Assembly: GCF_902635505.1 (NCBI RefSeq)
Contig: NC_045429.1
Span: 163,454,997 to 163,518,996, forward strand
DNA: 64,000 bases
Reading direction: 5' to 3'
From: Sarcophilus harrisii
Taxonomy: Eukaryota > Chordata > Mammalia > Dasyuromorphia > Dasyuridae
The position numbers and the translations under genes were made by a program. Each line of letters opens with the position of its first letter. The stretch's first letter is position 1. Below the pieces are notes generated by a model. The model made no database searches. It was not told where the DNA came from and worked only from the letters and a program-made list of their open reading frames with translations. Shown here piece by piece: positions 1-13,361 of the stretch.

Positions 1-169
1 GGGAGATAGAAATTGCTAATGTTAAGGAAATCACAGGTCTGGTCAAAGAAAAAGACAGATAAAAAACCACACTACCAACAACCCATATATACCTGTATTA
101 ATAATTCTTATGTTAATATTTATGTATAACCACAAATCCAAGCAAAGATTTGCAAAGTTTCTGCCTAAC

Positions 170-240
170 ATTTAGGACTTAGCATAGTGCCTGGAGTTTA
201 ATAAATGCTTATTGACTAACTGCCAACAATAGGGACTCAA
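170..240 (-). repeat. L2-like LINE 3' tail
   Basis: The stretch holding CATAGTGCCTGG and TTTAATAAATGCTTATTGAC matches the terminal consensus of the abundant L2-like family also seen at 29930-30585. The remaining 1-455 has no gene and nothing else recognised. Confidence 0.5.
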
Positions 241-459
241 TAAATTGCTCGTTAGAAAGGAACCTAGCTGGAACTTGTCAGTGGTTCTCAATGATTCTCT
301 CCTTATACTTCTTGCTCATTTACATTAACTAAATAAGACAAGATAATCTTTTCAGTTTTCTGGGCTTAAGCTTCTTAATCTCCAATGAAATGAAATCAGT
401 AATATGAGTTAAAAATGTATCTTCAGTATGTAGCCTTAGTTTGAAAAATATAAAATGAA

Positions 460-710
460 GGGGCAGCTAGTTGGTGCAGTGCATAGAGCACCAGCCCTGA
501 AGTCAGGAGAACCTAAGTTTAAATCTGGTCTCAGACTTGTAACACTTCCTAGCTGCGTGACTCTGGGCAAGTCACTTAACCCCAATTACCTCAGGAAAAA
601 AAATAGTAAAATAGGACTACCCCAAGGTGGTTGTGAGACTCAAATGAGATATTTGTAAAGCACTTAGAATAATTCCTAGAACATGGTAGAAGATTAATAA
701 ATACTAATTT
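460..710 (+). repeat. tRNA-derived marsupial SINE with MIR-type tail
   Basis: The head GGGCAGCTAGTTGGTGCAGT, then a B-box-like region ending GTTTAAATCTGG and the core TGGGCAAGTCACTTAACCCC, followed by a short A-run and a tail (TTGTGAGACTCAAATGAGAT, TTTGTAAAGCACTT). This is the standard architecture of the tRNA-derived SINEs common in marsupials. Confidence 0.85.
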
Positions 711-1189
711 CCTTCTTTTCTCCCCTTCCCTTTCTTTTTTTGTTCTTAATTGCTCATTGATAAGTTGAGACAATATAATAAAAATAACAATACTAATTTG
801 CTTAAATTAATTTATATTGTGCCTTATCAAAGTACTAAGAAATTACTTTATGGAGCCAGAAAAATAATTTTAAAAATTCATTTAGAAGAACAAAAGTCAA
901 AAATATCAAAGAAATCTTTTTTTAAAGAAAAGAAAGAATACCTAGCAATATTTCATATCAAGCAAAATGCCAGATCTACAAAGTTGTAATTGTCAAAACA
1001 ATTTGGTACTGGCTAAGAAACAGAGAAGTCTATCAGTGGAATGGAATAGATACATATTATCATTTCATTCCACATTCCCCCTTATTTGTCATTCCTCTGG
1101 GATGATAATTTTGTTGGCATCTTATTTCAAATTTCATTTATATACCCAGTGAATATATTCCGATTATATAATGTGTTTATACATATGTA

Positions 1190-1224
<35 letters not shown>

Positions 1225-1432
1225 ATATTCATTTTGGTACCCAAATAAAACAATTAATTAATTCAATATTTCAAGTAGCCACTTGCCTTTATTTTATATT
1301 TTAGTCAAAAGGCATCAAGATTAAACCAAGTAATTTCATTTTTTCTTTTTCTTCTCCCTCAAGAATGTTTGAAAAATCAGTGACACTGGAACCTTCTCAT
1401 ATGGATGAAGAATTTTAAAGCCCCAGATATCC
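711..1432. other. No gene recognised; AT-rich with a short (AT)n tract
   Basis: AT-rich sequence with an (AT)n run at about 1195-1220. Small open frames here show no domain or family resemblance. A weak L1-like flavour near 960-1050 is too short to call. Confidence 0.5.
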
Positions 1433-1447
1433 GGAAGGAAACTTTGT

Positions 1448-3662
1448 TTTTTTTTTTTTTTAATTAATTAATTTATTTTTTTTATTTAAATTTTTTATTT
1501 AATAGCCTTTTATTTACAGGATATATACATGGGTAACTTTACAGCATTAACAATTGCCAAACCTCTTGTTCCAATTTTTCACCTCTTACCCCCCCACCCC
1601 CTCCCCTAAATGGCAGGATGACCAGTAGATGTTAAATATATTAAAATATAACTTAGATACAACAATAAGTATACATGACCAAAACATTATTTTGCTGTAC
1701 AAAAAGAATCAGACTCTGAATTATTGTACAATTAGCTTGTGAAGGAAATCAAAAATGCAGGTGTGCATAAATATAGGGATTGGGAATTCAATGTAATGGT
1801 TTTTAGTCATCTCCCAGAGTTCTTTTTCTGGGTATAGCTAGTTCAGTTCATTACTGCTCCATTAGAAATGATTTGGTTGATCTCGTTGCTGAGGATGGCC
1901 TGATCCATCAGAACTGGTCATCATCTAGTATTGTTGTTGAAGTATATAATGATCTCCTGGTCCTGCTCATTTCACTCAGCATCAGTTCGTGTAAGTCTCT
2001 CCAGGCCTTTCTGAAATCATCCTGTTGGTCATTTCTTACAGAACAGTAATATTCCATAATTTTCATATACCACAATTTATTCAGCCATTCTCCAACTGAT
2101 GGACATCCATTCAGTTTCCAGTTTCTAGCCACTACAAAAAGGGCTGCCACAAACATTCGTGCACATACAGGTCCCTTTCCCTTCTTTATAATCTCTTTGG
2201 GATATAATCCCAGTAGTAACACTGCTGGATCAAAGGGTATGCACAGTTTGATAACTTTTTGAGCATAGTTCCAAACTACTCTCCAAAATGGTTGGATTCG
2301 TTCACAACTCCACCAACAATGCATCAATGTCCCAGTTTTCCCGCATCCCCTCCAACAATCATCATTATTTTTTCCTGTCATCTTAGCCAATCTGACAGGT
2401 GTGTAGTGGTATCTTAGAGTTGTCTTAATTTGCATTTCTCTGATTAATAATGACTTGGAGCATCTTTTCATATGACTAGAAATAGTTTCAATTTCTTCAT
2501 CTGAGAATTGTCTGTTCATATCCTTTGACCATTTTTCAATTGGAGAATGGCTTGATTTTTTATAAATTAGAGTTAATTCTCTATATATTTTGGAAATGAG
2601 GCCTTTATCAGAACCTTTGACTGTAAAAATATTTTCCCAGTTTATTGCTTCCCTTCTAATCTTGTCTGCATTAGTTTTGTTTGTACAAAAACTTTTCAGT
2701 TTGGTATAATCGAAATTTTCTATTTTGTGATCAGTAATGATCTCTAGTTCTGCTTTGGTCATAAAGACCTTCCCCTTCCACAGGTCTGAGAGGTAAACTA
2801 TCCTATGTTCCTCTAATTTATTAATAATTTCATTCTTTATGCCTAGGTCATGAACCCATTTTGACCTTATCTTGGTGTACGGCGTTAAGTATGGATCAAT
2901 GCCTAGTTTCTGCCATATTAGTTTCCAATTTTCCCAGCAATTTTTATCAAACAGTAAGTTCTTATCCCAACAGCTGGGATCTTTGGGTTTGTCAAAGACT
3001 AGGTTGCTATATTTGTTGACTGTTTTATCCCTTGAACCTAATCTATTCCACTGATCAACTAATCTATTCCTTAGCCAATACCAAATAGTTTTGGTAACTG
3101 CTGCTCTATAATATAATTTTAGATCTGGTACAGCTAAGCCACCATCATTTGATTTTTTTTTCATTAATTCCCTTGAAATTCTTGACCTTTTGTTTTTCCA
3201 TATGAACTTTGTTGTTATTTTTTCTAGGTCATTAAAATAGTTTTTTGGGAGTCTGATTGGTATAGCGCTAAATAAATAGATTAGTTTAGGTAATATTGTC
3301 ATCTTTATTATATTCTCGCCCTATCCAAGAGCATTTAATATTTTTCCAATTGGTTAGATCAGACTTAATTTGTGTGAAAAGTGGTCTGTAATTTTGCTCA
3401 TAAAGTTTCTGATTTTCCCTTGGCAGATAGATTCCTAAATATTTTATATTATCAGTAGTTACTTTAAATGGAATTTCTCTTTGTAACTCTGACTGTTGGA
3501 TTTTGTTAGTGATATATAAGAATGCTGATGACTTATGTGGGTTTATTTTATAACCAGCAACTTTGCTAAAGTTGTGGATTATTTCTAATAACTTTTTAGC
3601 AGAATCTCTGGGGTTTTCTAAGTATACCATCATGTCATCGGCAAAGAGTGATAATTTGGCTG
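1448..3662 (-). mobile_element. 5'-truncated L1 with 15-bp target-site duplication
   Basis: A minus-strand L1 that begins at 3662 just before the RT catalytic motif (FADDMMVYL) and ends in an A-tail seen as T-runs at about 1448-1500. The ORF2 C-terminus is still open for 464 codons (3302 to 1908), carrying the thumb/C-terminal region and the Cys-rich motif CWRGCGKTGTLMHCWW. The upstream RT piece (3633-3286) is in another frame, so there is one frameshift at about 3290. GGAAGGAAACTTTGT occurs exactly at 1433-1447 and 3663-3677, the target-site duplication from target-primed reverse transcription. The perfect duplication and long open frame suggest one of the youngest insertions here. Confidence 0.93.
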
Positions 3663-3789
3663 GGAAGGAAACTTTGTAGGGTACCAGATATTAAGTGCTT
3701 TGATCAGTTTTTCACCACTGTACCCTTCTAATGTAGATATCTGTCGGTGACTATTGTGGGCAGTTCCTCATCTGGAGTGGAAATTATGA

Positions 3790-5545
3790 AGTGAATAGTC
3801 CATCAGTCAAATATTAATTAAGCTTCCACTTTGTGGATGGTATTGTACTAAATCCTGAAACTATAAAGACATGACAGTCCTTGCCCTCAAAGAGATCACA
3901 GTTTAATAGAGGAGATAACACATAAATATTCATGTACAAATTAGCTATATATGACATAAATTTGAAATAATCCACAGAGGGAAGATATTAGAATTAAGGG
4001 GTCTGGGAAAGGCTTCCTGTAGTAGGTTAAATGTTTTTTGGAACTTAAAGCTAGGTAATCCAAAAATAGGAATGAGGAGAGAGAGAATTCCAGGCATGTT
4101 AAATTATCAATAAAAGTCACCAGAATGAGGAGAAATAGCAAAGAGATTATGGGATTGAAGAATTTATGAAGGTTTAGAAGGATAAAATATGAGAAGACTG
4201 AAAAAATAAGGGGAAGGAAAAAAAAAGTATGGGGAGGAAAGGTTATAAAGGGCATTGAATGCCTAAAAGCAGGTTTTGTATTTAATCCTGGAAAGAATTG
4301 GGAGTCTCTAGAATTTATTGAGTAGAGGAGGCAACATGGTTAGACTTTTGCTTTAGGACAATCACTGGCAAATGAGAAAATGATGGACTGAAGTGGAAAA
4401 ATACCTTTGCAGGGAGACCAAACCATTGAGGATGATGTACATCTTGAAACCCTAAAGTGAATTGCTCTGAATAAGCAGCAATCACACATTTTAGATTGTA
4501 ACATTATGACAATAACTCCTAATAATTAATAATCTTACAATTCTCATACATGATAGCCAAATTGTCTTAGTTATAACTTTCTCTAAACTTGCAAGGAAAG
4601 TCATTTCCTTAAGTATTCACTTCCCTAAATTTAATTAGCAAATTATCAGTTTATAACATTCAAGTTGCTGGATGATAAGCCAAATTTGGATTTTATCATC
4701 TCAGAAAGAACTTATAATTCATTAATATTTACTTATCATTCAGTAGTGGACCCAACTGGGGATTTTTTCCTTTTCTCTATTACTATATAGATCTGGTAGT
4801 ACTCAAGAGGGCTTGAGCTTCCCTCTTCTGTTTTCTTAATTAACTTTCCCTTTTGTCTAGGAAGAAAACAAGACAATTAAGAAATTACAAACAATAAAAA
4901 AAAAATAGCATCTGTGTAATATTTCCCTTTGCTAATATGGCAAAATATTATTGAAATTGTCTAGATGTGAGGTAATGGGGATCTCTATCAGGCTGGTAGA
5001 AGTACCAGAGAGAAAGGGAGAGATGTTAAAATTATAAAATTGACAGACCTTAGCAAAGATTGAATATAGAAGGTGAGAGAGAATGAAGAGTGGAAGATAA
5101 CACTTAAAGATTTTCAGTCCAGTTGACTGGGAGGAAGGTGGTACTTTTATAGTAACAAGAGATATTAGGAAGAGGGTAGAGTTTTTTGAGGAAAGATAAT
5201 GAGTTTAGTTTTAGATGTGTAGAATTTAAGATTTTTATAGGACATCTAATTTGAGCTATTGGAAACATGAGGTTGGAGGTGAGTGGAGAGATTAGGGAAG
5301 GGTAAGCATATTTGAGAATATTCAGCATGAAGTTACAATTGAATTCATAGGTTCTGATAAGATTGAATTAAATGGTAGAAAGTGAGAAGAAGGTAGAACA
5401 GATATTCACAGATAACCTAGATGAAGATCTGGCAAAGAATAAGAAAGAGTAATTCTCTACTTAAAGAGAACCAGGAGAAAGCACAGAGAGAAAACAGAAA
5501 AGACTCAAAAAGAGGGTGATACTGTCAAATGCTGCAGAGATGTCT
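3790..5545 (+). mobile_element. L2-like LINE, 3' region (left part)
   Basis: An old LINE of the L2-like family, recognised by a run of family phrases: CCTTGCCCTCAAAGAGATCACAG near 3880, a GGGTCTGGGAAAGGCTTCCTG-type block near 4000, AATTCCAGGCATG near 4086, and GGGCATTGAATGCC with an ATTTAATCCTGGA-type run near 4250-4290. It ends near the AATGCTGCAGAGATG stretch at about 5530, and the continuation appears at about 11420-11760 beyond the L1. Copies of the same family occur at 14055, 20070, 39380 (plus) and 29930 (minus). The family name rests on memory. Confidence 0.6.
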
Positions 5546-5689
5546 GTGAGATTTATTGTTCAAAGAGTTAGGAGTGTAAATATGACCAAAAAACATGTGT
5601 TGGTACTAAAGAAAATTATTCTAATGGAAAAAAGATAAAGGAATATTGCAAAGGGAGGGGAGGTATGAAAGGCTGAAGAGACTGCAGGA

Positions 5690-8600
5690 AGTTTTGTGGA
5701 AGTTTGATTTATAAGAGATCTTAAAAGAGAGCTAGAACAAAAATGGAGAAAGAAAAGAGACACTCTGCAAGAGAGTATGGAAAAGACATGTTATTCATTT
5801 AAAGAAAAATTTGATAAAGTGGAAAAAGAAAACAATTTCCTGAAATGTGAATTGGAAAAGGTAAAGAACTCCCAGGGATACAGAATTAGTGAATTGGAAA
5901 AGATAAAGAACTCAAAGGAAAGTAGGATTTGTGAATTGGAAAAAGAAAATAACTCAATTAAAAAAAAAAGAAATTAGTGAAATGGAAAAAAAATCATTTA
6001 AAAGCTCAATTGGACATATACAAAAAAAAGTAAACCAAAAAATTTTTTTTAAAAATGTTAAATATCTACTTGGAAAAACAACAGACCTGGAAAATAGATC
6101 TAGGAGAGATAATCTGAGGATTATTGAGTTCTTGAAAATTATAATAAAAAATGATCCTAGACACTATTATACAAGAAATCATCAAAGAAAACTGCTCAGA
6201 TGTAATAGAATCAGAAGGTAAAATAGGCATTGAAAGAATTCATTGAACACCTTCTGAAAGAGACCCTAAAATAAAAACTCCAAGGAATATTGTGGCTGAA
6301 TTTCAGAACTATGAGACTAAGGAAAAATATTATAAGCAGCCAGAAAAAAACAATTCAAATACCAAGGAGTCACAATAAGGAGCATTCAGGATCTAGCTGC
6401 TTCCACATTAAAAGATCAAAGAGCCTGGAATCTGATAATGCCAAAAGGCAAAAGAACTTGGAATGCAGCCAAGAATAAACTACCCAGCTAAGCTGAGCAT
6501 TTTCTTCCAAGGAAACAGATGGACATTTAATGAAAAAAGTGAATTCTATTTGTTTCTAATTAAAAAAACCAGAGCTAAACAAAAAATTTTACCTTCAACT
6601 ATAGAACTCAAAAGAAGCAGAAAAAGGTAAAAATGAACTCTTGAGAACTGTATTTCTGTTATGGACATACATAGAGTACAGATATAATTAGATTTTACTG
6701 ATATAATATTAAAAAGAAGTAGAAATGGAAAGGGGATAGTAATCAGAAAAAGGGAAAAGGAGAGATAAAAGGAGGGAAACTACATCCCACGAAGAGGCAA
6801 AGGAAAGCTTTCATATCTGAGGGAATTTAGAGAGGGGGAGGAACACTGTGTGAATCTTACTCTCATCAGAGTTGGCTCAAAGAGAAAATAATTCACATAT
6901 TTGGTTTACAGAGAAATTTCTCTCACCTCATTAAAAAGTGGGAGAGAAAAAGGGAAAAGGAAAACTATAATAAGGGAAAGGTATAAGAAAGGGGAAGGGA
7001 TTCAAAGGGGGTAGGAGGGATTCTAAAGAGGGAGAGCTGCATGAGGCAAGTGGTGCCCATAAGTATAATAATAAATATAATAAGTGGTGTCCATAAGGGG
7101 GAGGGGAATAGGGGTGTAAGAAAAAGAAAAGCATAATCTGGGGATAATAAGATGGCAGGAAAAACAGAATTAGTAATTTTAACTGTAAATGTGAATGGGA
7201 TGAACTCTCCCATAAAGCGGAGGCGGATAGCAGACTGGATCAAAAGCCAGAATCCCTACAATATGTTGTTTACAGGAAACACATTTAATATAGGAAGATA
7301 CATACAGAGTAAAGATAAAAGGCTGGAGCAGAATCTATTATGCTTCAGGTGAAGTCAAAAAAGCAGGGATAGCCATCCTGATCTCAGATCAAGCAAAAGC
7401 AAAAGTTGATCTAATTAAAAGAGATATGGAAGGAAATTATATTTTGCTAAAGGATAACATAGACAATGAAGCAATAGCAATACTAAACATATATGCACCA
7501 ATTGATATAGAATCTAACTTCCTAAAGGAGAAGTTAAGGGAGTTGCAAGAAGAAATAGACATCAAAACTATAATTGTGCGAGATTTCAACTTTGCACTCT
7601 CAGAATAATATAAATCAAACCACAAAACAAATAAGAAAGAAGTCAAAGAGGTAAATAGAATATTAGAAAAGTTAGGTATGGTAGATCTTTGGAGAAAACT
7701 GAATGGAGATAGAAAGAAGACACTTTCTTCTCAGAGTTCATGGAACATATACAAAAGATGACCATGCATTAGGACATAAAGACCTCAAAATTAAATGCAG
7801 AAAAGCAGAAATAGTAAATATTTTCTTTTCAGATCACGATGCAATAAAAACTACATTCAACAAAAAGCTAGTAGTAACTAGAACAAAAAGTAATTGGAAA
7901 CTAATAATCTCATCCTAAAGAATGATTGGGTAAAACAGCAAATTATAGACACAACTAATAATTTCACCCAAAAGAATGACAGCAATGAGACAACATACCA
8001 AAATTTGTAGGATACAGCCAAAGTGGTAATAAGGGGAAATTTTATATCTTTAGAGACTTACTTGAATAAAATAGAGAAAGAGAAGACGAATGAATTGGGC
8101 TTGCAACTTAAAACGCTAGAAAAAGAACAAATTAAACAAATATCAATCAAATACTAAACTTGAAATTCTAAAATTAAAAGGACAAATTGATAAAATTGAA
8201 AGTAAAAAAACCTATTGAATTAATAAATAAAATTAAGAGTTGGTTTTATGAAAAAAAAACAAAAAATAGATAAACTTTTGGTAATTCTGATTAGAAAAAG
8301 GAAAGAGGAAAATAAAATTGTTAGGCTTAAAAATGAAAAGGGAGAACTTTCCCCCAATGAAAAGGAAATTAGAATAACAACTAGAAGTTACTTTGCCCAA
8401 CTTCATGCCAATAAATTTGATAACCTAAGTGAAATGGATGACTACCTTCAAAAATTCCCAGATTAACAGAGGAGGAAGTAAATTGCTTAACTAGTCCCAT
8501 TTTAGAAAAAGAAATAGAGCAAGCTATTAATCAGTTCCCTAAGAAAAATCCCAAGGACCAGATGTGAATTCTACCAAACATTTATCGAACAATTAACTCC

Positions 8601-11402
8601 AATGTTATATAAACTATTTGAAAAAATATAGAATGAAGGACTCCTACCAAATACCTTTTATGACATAGACATGGTACTGATACCTAAACCAGGTAGGTTG
8701 AAAACAGAGAAAGAAAAATATAGACCAATCTCCCTAATGAATATTAATACTAAAATCTTAAATAAAATATTAGCAAAAAAAGATTACAGAAAATAATCTC
8801 CAGGATAATACACCATGACCAAGTAGGATTTATACCAGGAATTCGGGGCTGGTTCAATATTAGGAAAACTATTAGCATAACTGACTATATCAATAATCAA
8901 ATTAACAAAAACCATATGATCATCTCAATAAATGCAGAAAAAGCATTTGATAAAATCCAACACCTATTCCTTTTAAAAAACACTTGAGAGTATAGGAATA
9001 AATGCACTTTTCCTTAAAATAATCAGTAGTCTCTATTTAAAATCATCAGTAAGCATCATATATAATGGGGATAAACTGGAACCATTTCCAATAAAATAGA
9101 CATGAAACAAGGTTGCCCACTATTACCATTACTATTCAATATTGTATTAAAAATGTTAGCTTTGGCAATAAGAGTTGAGAAAGAGATTAAAGGAATTAGA
9201 GTAGGTAATGAGGAAACCAAATTATCACTCTTTGCAGATGATATGATGGTATACTTACAGAACACCAGAGATTCTACTAAAAACCTATTAGAAATAATCC
9301 ACACCTTTAGCAAAGGTGCAGGATACAAAATAAATCCACATAAGTCATCAGCATTCTTATATATCACTAACAAAATCCAGCAGTTAGAATTACAAAGAGA
9401 AATTCCATTTAAAGTAACTGCCAATAGTATAAAATATTTGGGAATCTATCTGCCAAGGGAAAGTTAGGAACTATTTGAGCAAAAGTATAAAACACTTTCC
9501 ACATAAATAAAGTCAGATCTAACCAATTGGAAAAATATTAAGTGCTCTTGGATAGGGTGAGCAAATATAATAAAGATGACAATGCTATCCAAACTAACCT
9601 ATTTATTTAGTGCTATACCAATCAGACTCCCAAGAAACTATTTTAATGGCCTGGAAAAATAACAAAATTCATCTGGAAGAACAAAAGGTCAAGACTTTCA
9701 AGGAACTAGTGAAAAAAAAATCAAATGAAGGTGCCTACCTGTACCAGATCTAAAACTGTATTATAAAGTAGCGGTTACCAAAATTATTTGTTATTGGTTA
9801 AGAAATAGATTAGTTGATCAGTGGAATAGGCTAGGTTCAAAGGACAAAATAGTCAATAACTTTAATAATCTAGTGTTTGACAAACTCAAAGACCCCAGCT
9901 TTTGGGATAAGAATTCACTGTTTGACAAAAACTGCTGGGAAAATTGGAAAGTAGTATGGCAGAAACTAGGCATTGACCCACACTTAACACCATATACCAA
10001 GATAAGGTCAAAATGGGTTCATGATCTAGGCATAAAGAATGAGATTATAAATACATTTGAAGAACATAGGATAATTTACCTCTCAGACCTGTGGAGGAGG
10101 AAAGAATTTGTGACCTAAGAAGAACTGGAGATCATTATTGATCACAAAATAGAAAATTTTAATTATATCAAATTGAAAACTTTTGTACAAATAAAACTAA
10201 TGCAGACAAGATTAGAAGGGAAGCAATAGACTGGGAAAACATTTTTACAGTCAAAGGTTCTGATAAAGGCCTCATTTCCAAAACATTTAGATAATTAACT
10301 CTAATTTGTAAGAAATCAAGCCATTCTCCAATTGATAAATGGTCAAAGGATATGAACAGACAATTTTCACATGAAGAAATTAAAACTATTTCTAGACATA
10401 TGAAAAGATGCTCCAAGTCATTATAAATCAGAGAAATGCAAATTAAGACAACTCTGAGATAACCCTACACACCTCTCATATTGGCTAGGATGACAGGAAA
10501 AGGTAATGCTGAATGTTGGAGGGGATGTGGGAAAACTGGGCTACTGATAAATTGTTGGTGGAATTGTGAATACATCCAGCCATTCTGGAGAGTGATTTGG
10601 AACTATGCTCAAAAATTTATCAAACTGTGTATACCCTTTGATCCAGCAGTGTTACTACTGGGCTTATATCCTAAAGACATCTTAAAGAAAGGAAAGGGAC
10701 CTGTATGTGCAAAAATGTTTGTGGCAACCTTCTTTATAGTGGCCAGAAATTGGAAACTGAGTGGATGCCCATCAACTGGAGAATGGCTGAATAAATTGTG
10801 GTATATGAATGTTATGGACTATTACTGTTCTAATTACTGTACTAATATTACATTTTAGAAATGACCAGCAGGATGATTTCAGAAAGGCCTGAAGAGACTT
10901 TCATGAACTGATGTTGGGTGAAATGAGCTGGACCAGGAGATCATTATATATTTCAACAACAATACTATATGATGATCAATTCTGATGAACATGGCTCTCT
11001 TCAACAATGAGATGAACCAAATCAGTTCCATTTGTTCAATAATGAATAGAACCAGCTACACTGAGAGAAAGAACTCTGGGAAATGAGTGTGTACCACTAT
11101 ATAGCATTTCCAATCCCTCTGTTTTTGTCCACCTGCATTTTTGATTTCCTTCACAGGTTAACTGTACATTATTTCAAAACCCAACTCTTGTTGTGCAGCA
11201 AAATAACAGTGTGGATATGTATACATATAGTGTATTTAACATATATTTAACATATTTAACATGTATTAGTCTACCTGCCATCTGGGAGAGGGGGTGGAGG
11301 AAAGGAGGGGAAAAATTGGAACAAATGGTTTTGCAATTGTCAATGCTGAAAAATTACCCATGCATATATCTTGTAAATAAAAAGCTATAATAATAAAAAA
11401 AG
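5690..11402 (+). mobile_element. Nearly full-length but decayed L1
   Basis: ORF1 remains cover about 5690-6480: a Lys/Glu-rich coiled coil with heptads (ELEKVKNS, ELEKIKNS) and then LENRSRRDNLRI, the start of the RRM-like domain. ORF2 starts near 7152 with the endonuclease (LTVNVNGMNSPIKRRRIADW) and continues through scattered frames to the RT motif FADDMMVYLQN (about 9225) and the Cys motif WRGCGKTGLLINCWW (about 10515). A 3' UTR and tail end at about 11402. Many stops and frameshifts break ORF2 into short pieces, so it is dead. The 5' limit is uncertain (5550-5690), and I could not find a convincing target-site duplication. It sits inside the L2-like element. Confidence 0.88.
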
Positions 11403-11419
11403 TCTTAAAAAACAGAAAT

Positions 11420-11760
11420 AAGAAGTTATCTAAGAGATGGAATGGCTAACAGTATGAAGAGCAGCAGAGAAGTAAAGTGCGTGATGACTGAAAAATGACC
11501 ATTGGAGGTTGGCAAATGAAATTGGTAACCTTGGAATGAATAGTAAAAGTCTAATGACAAGATCAGAAGCCAAAATGTAAAGGATCTAAACTTGAGAAAA
11601 AGAAGAGGAAATGGAAATAAGGAATGTAGAAAGGCTTTTGAGGAGTTTTGCTATAGTGTATAGGGCAATAGCTTGAGAGAATAGCAGAGTAAAGTGATTT
11701 TTTTAAAGGATAGCAAAGTCTAATCATGTTTGTTAACATCAATGAATTACCCTAACAGAA
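11420..11760 (+). mobile_element. L2-like LINE, right part continuing 3790-5545
   Basis: After the L1 tail, L2-like phrases resume: AGAAGTAAAGTG, a GGTAACCTTGGAATGAATAG-like run, GATCAGAAGCC, and TATAGGGCAATAGCTTGAG near 11660. In the family as I remember it, these follow directly after the block where the left part stops. 11760-12130 has no gene and nothing further recognised. Confidence 0.5.
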
Positions 11761-12129
11761 AATCAAGATTAGAATTCATGCATTCACTTGAAGAGTAAAT
11801 ATCTCCAGGAGATAGTATGACAGAGTCCCCAAGAACAACCAAGAATGACAAGGGTGCAAGGGAGAAAGGATAACCAGATTTTAATAGTGAAAAGTGGTCA
11901 AAATAAGGACAGCAGATATGATCAGCCCTCATACTTTGGTACATATTTTAACTCCAGTAACAGGATACCATTTCTACTTTTGGTTGCTTCTTTCATAAAT
12001 TAATATTTCTAAATTTGAGGCAAAGTCAAAAATAGATAAAATAAATTTCTAAAAGAGACACACATACAGAAACATAAAAATGTAATAGAGTAAGGAACCA
12101 AAATTTTAAATGTTAGAAGCACTTAAAAA

Positions 12130-12300
12130 CATCATAGGATCATAAATAGTTGGAAGAGACCTAATCTAAGTCCCTTCATTTGCAGCTAAGAAAACTGAAG
12201 CCCAGGGAAGTTAAGCATCTTTTACAAGGTTACATAAGTAGTTAATTATGAGAAACTGGTTTTGAACCCATGACCTTTGATTGTAGAGCTTGTACTCTTT
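12130..12300 (+). repeat. MIR/THER-type SINE
   Basis: Core features: AAACTGAAGCCCAGGGAAG, a run near CAAGGTTACATAAG, and the tail GGTTTTGAACCCATGACC ending near a TTTCCATTGG-type terminus. Direct continuation into a CT-rich tract follows. Confidence 0.7.
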
Positions 12301-12306
12301 CCATTG

Positions 12307-12307
<1 letters not shown>

Positions 12308-12361
<54 letters not shown>

Positions 12362-12388
12362 TTCTCTCCTTCCCTCCCTCCTTCCCTT

Positions 12389-12422
<34 letters not shown>

Positions 12423-12560
12423 CCCTCCCCATTCCCTTTGAGGGTAATATGGCCATTCCCATGACTCTCTTCTCTGTCTCTCTTTTTTCTCTGTTTCTCT
12501 ATCTCTCTGTCTCTCTTTTTCTGTTTCTGTTTCTTTCTGTGTGTCTCTGTGTCTCTCTCT
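12308..12560. repeat. Polypyrimidine (CT)n-rich microsatellite tract
   Basis: A long nearly pure (CT)n run at 12308-12353 is followed by degenerate CT, CCTT, TCTG and TTTC repeats to about 12560, with a 50-bp non-repetitive gap at 12430-12470. Apparent Ser/Leu- or Arg/Glu-rich open frames here are artefacts of the repeat. 12600-12880 has nothing recognised. Confidence 0.95.
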
Positions 12561-12886
12561 TCTTAACTTTATTACTGTAAATTGTGTCATTTTAATCTTA
12601 TTTATCAGAGTCAACTACACACAAGGCAATGGAACAATGTCATATCTGAGGTTCATTACTTTTCAGAAATTTAATGTTATGCAGTAACTAAATGAGTAAA
12701 CTTTAAGGAAGTTAAGCAATGCAAATCAAGAATGAGGGGAAGAAAAACAGAAAAGGGGAAAGGAAAGCCCAATTTAGTTTCAATTCAAATTAACCAGATA
12801 GTGTTCAGATAATCTCAACATCATTTAGAAATAACTTTCCTAACTTTTGCCATGTCAATTAGAATTAAATATCTACATTATTTATC

Positions 12887-13361
12887 TGTAAAGAGCCACA
12901 GACAGTGAGGGAACTCTGGATGAGGTATAAGACCCTTCAGCTCAGAGAACCTGCTAACAATGTCTGGTTCATCATCCCATCTCCCCTAAGGGCTCTTGGC
13001 CTTCCTCAGAAGTCAGGGGGGCGATGACAACCTGTATTGTGATTGAAGCAGAATGATACCCCAGGTGGAAGAGTGATACCAGGTGGCAAACTACATACAA
13101 CAGCAAGTTGTTTATGCAGTCCCATATGTGCAGTATTTACTTAGTGCTTGCACAGTATTGCTTTGGTTATATAAGGGTATGAAGGTATATATAGGGGAAA
13201 GACCTTGGAATAAACAGACTCTATGTTTCCACTATCTTCAGGAGTCCTGCCTCATCACTTCTCCACTAAGATGTTATATTTTAACCACCCTAGCATGTGG
13301 GCTCTAGAAAGCATGGTATGTTTTGTCACCTCAACTTGAGAGCTCTAGAAAGTAGGACACA
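12887..13361 (+). mobile_element. Solitary retroviral LTR, family 1
   Basis: An LTR starting TGTAAAGAGCCACAG with a TATA-like TATAAGGG near 13168, an AATAAA signal at 13210 and a 3' end near GGACACA at 13361. The same family occurs in reverse at 62701-63131. No internal retroviral sequence adjoins, so it looks like a solo LTR. The flank TTTATC recurs just beyond the 3' end and may be the target duplication, but the exact terminus is uncertain. Divergence from its partner suggests an old insertion. Confidence 0.75.

Noticed and set aside
460-540. tRNA gene
   Set aside because: The tRNA-like head belongs to a SINE with a SINE core and tail; the same head recurs in many diverged copies.
12211-12614. 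Long Arg/Glu-rich or Ser/Leu-rich open frames on both strands
   Set aside because: They are translations of the CT/GA microsatellite tract, have no other sequence features and no conserved start.
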